Shown in pieces: positions 5,724 through 9,096 of a stretch of 9,096 nt of DNA. The notes under the pieces are model-generated. The model saw nothing but the letters and a program-made list of their open reading frames with translations, was not told the DNA's origin and did not search any database. The stretch's first letter is position 1. Each line of letters opens with the position of its first letter. A program made the translations under genes and the position numbers. This stretch comes from Minisyncoccota bacterium (lineage in GTDB: Bacteria; Patescibacteriota; Minisyncoccia; Moranbacterales; GCA-2747515): positions 1 to 9,096 of the forward strand of contig CALIRC010000132.1 in NCBI GenBank assembly GCA_938044295.1, given 5' to 3'.

Positions 5724-7124
5724 ATGGGCGCAAAAAAGAAAAAAAATGGTGCACGTCAGAAGTCGATTGTTGTCTCTGGACTTCGCAAAAAATTTCTAGT
5801 ACCTCACCAAAAAATCGATAGTGTGCGTGGGGCTTTTATTAATCTTTTTTCTAAAAACACATATGAAGAATTTTTTGCACTCGACAATGTTTCTTTTGAA
5901 GTTTATGAAGGTGAGTTTGTTGGTATTTTAGGTCACAATGGATCTGGAAAATCAACTCTTCTTAAGTGCTTGGCAAATGTCTATACGCCGGACTCTGGAG
6001 ATGTGAAGATTCGAGGAGAGATTTCACCTTTTCTAGAGCTTGGTATTGGATTTAATCCCGAACTCTCTGGTCGTGATAATATATATTTGAACGCAACAAT
6101 TCTTGGGTTGTCGCAGGATGAAGTCACTGCGAAATTTGATAGTATTGTATCGTTTTCTGAGGTTGGGGAGTTTATTGATCAACAAGTGAAAAATTATTCT
6201 TCTGGCATGAAAGGTCGCTTGGCTTTTTCGGTCTCGATTCATGCAAATCGAGATATTCTTCTTATGGATGAGGTTCTTGCTGTGGGTGATAGTCGATTTC
6301 AACAAAAATGTATAGATCATTTTAAACAATATAAAAAAGAGAAGAAAACTGTAGTTCTTGTAACACATAATATGTCAGCAGTTCGAGAGCATTGTGATCG
6401 CGCGATTCTTTTACATAAAGGGAAAATTGAGATGTTTGGTGATCCTGATCGTGTTGCAGATCGTTATGCGGATCTCAATATGACAAAGGCAGAAAGACAA
6501 TTGAAACTTGCAGCCAAAAAAACTGAACTACAAAAAAGAGATCATGCTCGTAAGGAGAAAAAACGGCAACAGATGCACCATCTCATGCTTGAGAGAGAAC
6601 GTAGAGAACGTTTGGAGCGTGAACAAATCCAAAAAGAACATCGAGAACGTTTGGAGCGTGAACAAATCCAAAAAGAACTGTCCAAGACAACGTCTCAGAG
6701 ACATGGTTCAAATATTACATTTCTTGATTTGAAAGTACAAAATGATACTGAGGACTCTTTAGTTGTCACAATAATATTTGATGTTAAAAAAATGCCTCAT
6801 CGATCTATGGCAGTGGGTGTGCAGCTTTATGAGGAAAATACAAATTGTTTTATATTTGGTACGAATACACATATTGATGATTTCTCGCAGACTTGGGTTC
6901 AGGGAGAAAATCGTGCTATAATTGCGATCAGTGATCGTGACTTTCATATAGGAAATTTGAGAGTTGATGCTACGATTTTTCTTGCAGATTCTAAGAAAAA
7001 TGATGAGTGGGAGGTAGTAGCACGAGCCTCTGAGGATATAGGTGACTATGAAATTCTTACTCTTGACCCAGGAGAACACAAAGGAGGCGGTATTGTTCGC
7101 GTTAACCATGAATGGATCATTTGA
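5724..7124 (+). CDS. wzt: ABC transporter ATPase with coiled-coil linker and Wzt-like C-terminal domain
   Basis: This is the ATPase partner of the permease, 466 aa. The nucleotide-binding domain covers residues about 12-245: Walker A GHNGSGKST (70-78), signature SSGMKGR (159-165), Walker B ILLMDE with Asp182-Glu183, and H-loop His215 in VTHNMS. Unlike short TagH/Wzt forms it continues with a highly charged helix (about 253-319, Lys/Arg/Glu/Gln-rich). Within it a 13-residue unit, RERLEREQIQKE-like, is tandemly duplicated. The final 140 residues look like the Wzt C-terminal beta-sandwich, which in E. coli O8/O9a Wzt binds the capped end of the glycan. ATG 5724, one base after the permease stop, is preferred; TTG 5706 would add six residues. 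No Shine-Dalgarno is seen, so translation is probably coupled. Confidence 0.92.
   Translation: MGAKKKKNGARQKSIVVSGLRKKFLVPHQKIDSVRGAFINLFSKNTYEEFFALDNVSFEVYEGEFVGILGHNGSGKSTLLKCLANVYTPDSGDVKIRGEISPFLELGIGFNPELSGRDNIYLNATILGLSQDEVTAKFDSIVSFSEVGEFIDQQVKNYSSGMKGRLAFSVSIHANRDILLMDEVLAVGDSRFQQKCIDHFKQYKKEKKTVVLVTHNMSAVREHCDRAILLHKGKIEMFGDPDRVADRYADLNMTKAERQLKLAAKKTELQKRDHARKEKKRQQMHHLMLERERRERLEREQIQKEHRERLEREQIQKELSKTTSQRHGSNITFLDLKVQNDTEDSLVVTIIFDVKKMPHRSMAVGVQLYEENTNCFIFGTNTHIDDFSQTWVQGENRAIIAISDRDFHIGNLRVDATIFLADSKKNDEWEVVARASEDIGDYEILTLDPGEHKGGGIVRVNHEWII
6604..6678 (+). repeat. Tandem 39-bp duplication in the ATPase linker
   Basis: Bases 6604-6639 and 6643-6678 are identical over 36 nt with a 39-nt period, so the reading frame is kept and 13 residues are repeated. 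The perfect identity at the DNA level, including third codon positions, points to recent slippage or duplication. A partial older unit (RERRERLER) precedes it at about 6592-6615. Confidence 0.9.
6893..6922 (+). promoter_or_regulatory. Possible internal promoter ahead of cysC
   Basis: Inside the ATPase coding region, TTGGGT (6893-6898), an 18-nt spacer ending in TGC, and TATAAT (6917-6922) repeat exactly the extended -10 found at 665-673. A start near 6929 would give a leader of about 183 nt before the cysC ATG at 7112. It could give the sulfate-activation genes independent expression. It encodes Arg-Ala-Ile-Ile, so a chance match is possible. Confidence 0.35.
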
Positions 7125-7663
7125 TAATCTCTATGCAGACACTAACACCTGTAATCGCACTTACTGGTTTGCCTTGTAGTGGTAAAACTACGATTTCAAT
7201 CGAGTTGGAAAAACAATTAGTAAAACAAGGGTCGCAAGTACGGCGCTTGGATGGTGACGTTGTTCGTTCTACGGTATGTAAAGATTTGGGTTTTTCGAAA
7301 GCTGATCGTAGGACTAATATTGAACGTCTTTCTTATATTGCGAAGATGTTTAGTGAAAATAATGTCATCGTGATCATGGCATTTGTTTCTCCTTACGAAG
7401 ATATTCGACGGAACTCGCGAAAAATTATTGGTGAGTCATATGTGGAGGTTTTTGTCGATACACCACTTGATGAGTGCAAAAAGCGCGATGTGAAAGGTAT
7501 GTATAAGCTCGCACAAGAAGGCCACATGCAAGGCTTTACTGGTGTAGATGATCCGTATGAAATACCTCTCAATCCTGACTTAGTCGTTCACACTGCTGAT
7601 GTGCTAGCGCCCGAAAATTCTAGACAAATTATTGATTTTCTTGCACAATATGGTCGACTTTGA
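7112..7663 (+). CDS. cysC: Adenylylsulfate (APS) kinase
   Basis: The enzyme phosphorylates APS at the 3' position with ATP to make PAPS, the universal sulfate donor, in the cytoplasm. The P-loop is GLPCSGKTT (residues 19-27 from this start). LDGDVVR follows, then DLGFSKADRRTNIERL, AFVSPYED (holding the Ser of the usual 'F-I-S-P' motif), KRDVKGMYKLAQEG and the PAPS/APS-binding GFTGVDDPYE. All are at family spacing, and the 183-aa length is typical. The P-loop Pro-Cys replaces the commoner Ser-Gly/Ala, a variant without a clear effect. ATG 7112 overlaps the ATPase gene by 13 nt. ATG 7133 (7 codons in) lies eight bases after its stop and also fits the family N-terminus, so the start is unresolved. 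It sits with wzm/wzt and cysQ/sat in one operon. Confidence 0.93.
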   Translation: MDHLIISMQTLTPVIALTGLPCSGKTTISIELEKQLVKQGSQVRRLDGDVVRSTVCKDLGFSKADRRTNIERLSYIAKMFSENNVIVIMAFVSPYEDIRRNSRKIIGESYVEVFVDTPLDECKKRDVKGMYKLAQEGHMQGFTGVDDPYEIPLNPDLVVHTADVLAPENSRQIIDFLAQYGRL

Positions 7664-8438
7664 TTTTTTACGTTCTGTTGTGGTTTCGTCTGGAGAGATA
7701 GCGATGTCTCACTATGACTCTGATTATCAAATCACCTCTAAGAGTGATTCTACTCCCGTTACAGATGCTGATCGACACGTACATGAATTTGTTAGTGGGG
7801 AGTTGGCAAAGTTTGGATATCCAATTCTAAGTGAGGAGGGCGATCGTCGATACCATATTGATTCATCTGAAGACTTTTGGATCTTAGATCCAATTGACGG
7901 CACAAAGGATTTTATTCAAAAGTCGGGTGATTTTTCTATTATGCTTGCATTTGTATCTAGAGGCGTTGTTCGCACGGGTATTGTGTATGCACCTGCGCAT
8001 GATCATCTTTATTGGGGCGTAGAGGGTAGTGGTGCGTATTTCGAGTGTGGAAATCACAAGCAGAAGCTTGCTGTTTCTGAAGATGGTCTAGAAAATGGTT
8101 GCATTCTTGTTAGTAGGAACCATTTGGGTGCGCATGAAGAAAAGATCGCCGAAAGGTACTCTATGAAAGCTATACCTATGGGATCTGCTGGGTATAAAAT
8201 GTCTCAGATTGCACATGGCAATGCCGAGCTTTATATTAATTCTAGTGATCGATCAAGTGTTTGGGATGTTGCTGCTGCGGATTGTATTTTGCGTGAAGCT
8301 GGTGGTATTTTATGTGATCTGAAAGGGCAACCAATTGACTACGGCTTATCTCGCATATCTTTAGATCATGGTTATATCGCAGTGAACACAAAGAATAATT
8401 TACATCAATATTTTTCATATGAAATCAATAATAGTTGA
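7650..8438 (+). CDS. cysQ: 3'(2'),5'-bisphosphate nucleotidase, CysQ type (inositol monophosphatase superfamily)
   Basis: The predicted reaction is hydrolysis of 3'-phosphoadenosine 5'-phosphate (PAP) to AMP and phosphate, removing the inhibitory by-product of sulfotransfer and protecting PAPS metabolism. The 262-aa protein shows the superfamily metal-binding signatures: LSEEGD (60-65, Glu62/Glu63), DPIDGT (80-85, Asp80, Asp83) and WDVAAAD (205-211, Asp206). The early STPVTDADR is typical of CysQ rather than of plain inositol monophosphatases. The neighbouring cysC and sat strongly favour PAP phosphatase over inositol phosphatase, although enzymes of this group can act on both. ATG 7650 overlaps cysC by 14 nt; a TTG at 7632 would lie deeper inside cysC and is less likely. 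No Shine-Dalgarno is seen, so translation is probably coupled. Confidence 0.9.
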   Translation: MVDFDFLRSVVVSSGEIAMSHYDSDYQITSKSDSTPVTDADRHVHEFVSGELAKFGYPILSEEGDRRYHIDSSEDFWILDPIDGTKDFIQKSGDFSIMLAFVSRGVVRTGIVYAPAHDHLYWGVEGSGAYFECGNHKQKLAVSEDGLENGCILVSRNHLGAHEEKIAERYSMKAIPMGSAGYKMSQIAHGNAELYINSSDRSSVWDVAAADCILREAGGILCDLKGQPIDYGLSRISLDHGYIAVNTKNNLHQYFSYEINNS

Positions 8439-9096
8439 TGTTGGCGTTTTTCAAGATGCGTGGAATCTTTTTTATGGCGTGTACGCTCCGTTAAAAGGGT
8501 TTGTTGATGTATCGGATTTTCATTCGATCACTACTGAAATGCGTTTACATGATGGTCGTGTGTGGGCTATGCCTATTGTGTTAGATGTCACTGAGGCCGA
8601 TATGCTTTTGTTGAAAGATGTCGATCGTTTTGTCATTGAAACGGATGATGGTTGTGCTGCATTACTTGGAAAACCTTCCTTTTATAAAATCGATAAATTA
8701 ACCACGGCGCGTGCAATCTTTGCAACAGACGATCATGAACATCCAGGTGTGTCTCGTTTTTTAGACAGTAAAGCCTATTTTGTTGGAGCGGAAGTTTTGG
8801 ATATATTACGTATGAACAAAAGTGCTTTGGATGACTATCGATTAACACCTTCTGCTGTTCGCGAGAATTTTAAAAAATTGGGCTGGAGTACGATTGCCGC
8901 TTTCCAAACTCGGAACCCACCGCATAAATCGCATGAATTTGTTCAGAAAGACGCGCTTGCACGTGTTGATGGCTTGCTCATGCATCCTGTTATCGGACCA
9001 AAGAAGTCAGGTGATATTCGTGACAAACATATCCTGGAGTCGTATAAAATTCTTCTTGATCAGTATTATCTTCCTAATACAGCACTTTTAAGTACT
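8419..9096 (+). CDS. sat: Sulfate adenylyltransferase (ATP sulfurylase), C-terminus beyond the window
   Basis: The first 226 codons are present, with no stop up to the last base. The enzyme joins sulfate and ATP to form APS and pyrophosphate. The N-terminal PUA-like domain (about 1-135) has the family's YAPLKGF, MRLHDGRVW and MPIVLDVT. It then shows DDHEHPGV and YFVG. The catalytic domain begins with AAFQTRNPPHKSHE (163-173 for QTRNP-x-H-K-x-HE, the ATP/sulfate site Gln163, Arg165 and His169/His172) and HPVIGPKKSGDI (189-200). The N-terminus starts about 30 residues later than in typical Sat, which carry a PHGG-x-L segment not found here. The ATG overlaps cysQ by 20 nt. With CysC it makes PAPS. 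It is the monomeric/oligomeric Sat type rather than CysDN. Confidence 0.95.
   Translation, partial: MKSIIVDVGVFQDAWNLFYGVYAPLKGFVDVSDFHSITTEMRLHDGRVWAMPIVLDVTEADMLLLKDVDRFVIETDDGCAALLGKPSFYKIDKLTTARAIFATDDHEHPGVSRFLDSKAYFVGAEVLDILRMNKSALDDYRLTPSAVRENFKKLGWSTIAAFQTRNPPHKSHEFVQKDALARVDGLLMHPVIGPKKSGDIRDKHILESYKILLDQYYLPNTALLST

Noticed and set aside
6033..6368. Minus-strand open frame across the ATPase domain
   Set aside because: It lies entirely over the Walker A to Walker B region of the ATPase and has no start signal or recognisable protein.
7122..7124. UGA recoding as glycine (as in Absconditabacteria/Gracilibacteria)
   Set aside because: TGA ends the ATPase, cysC and cysQ genes exactly where the family length predicts, and no in-frame TGA occurs inside conserved domains.
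1..9096. tRNA, rRNA, CRISPR array, insertion sequence or prophage genes
   Set aside because: I found no cloverleaf, no regularly spaced repeat-spacer series, and no transposase, integrase or phage-like protein in the translated frames.

Overview
The window reads as part of a compact, AT-rich bacterial chromosome. The best guess is a Patescibacteria (CPR) type genome. The reasons are small gene sizes, a phosphate acetyltransferase and an ATP sulfurylase with shortened N-termini, many lineage-restricted hypothetical proteins, few clear Shine-Dalgarno sites, and recurring TGCTATAAT-like promoter elements. TGA is used as a normal stop (for example at 7122-7124, 7661-7663 and 8436-8438), which argues against the Absconditabacteria/Gracilibacteria code. 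The lineage is an inference; there is no rRNA or marker protein here to settle it.

Layout. Bases 1-205 hold a GC-richer stretch with a strong inverted repeat and an uncertain open frame. Positions 202-597 (-) encode an unrecognised 131-aa protein, divergent from a small VTT/DedA-like membrane protein at 680-1225 (+). Positions 1226-1539 are intergenic, with a spaced inverted repeat and a clear intrinsic terminator serving the 1540-2355 (-) gene, a two-helix membrane protein of unknown function. Divergent from that is a DUF3467 protein (2609-2914, +), followed by a lipoprotein with a duplicated Cys/Tyr-Asn motif (2997-3587, +). A structured intergenic region separates it from a convergent phosphate acetyltransferase gene (3819-4715, -).

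From 4934 to the right edge runs a tightly packed five-gene operon on the + strand. It encodes an ABC-2 polysaccharide export permease (Wzm type), its ATPase with a coiled-coil linker and a Wzt-like C-terminal domain, adenylylsulfate kinase (CysC), a CysQ-type PAP phosphatase, and ATP sulfurylase (Sat, cut by the window end and open to the last base). Each junction is either a 1-nt gap or an overlap of 13-20 nt.

How the genes work together. Sat and CysC convert sulfate to APS and then PAPS. CysQ removes the PAP left after sulfotransfer. Wzm and Wzt export a lipid-linked glycan. No PAPS/APS reductase or sulfite reductase is visible. The simplest reading is a dedicated sulfate-activation module for making and exporting a sulfated surface polysaccharide. 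The sulfotransferase itself is not in the window and would be expected nearby. This coupling is the most interesting signal here.
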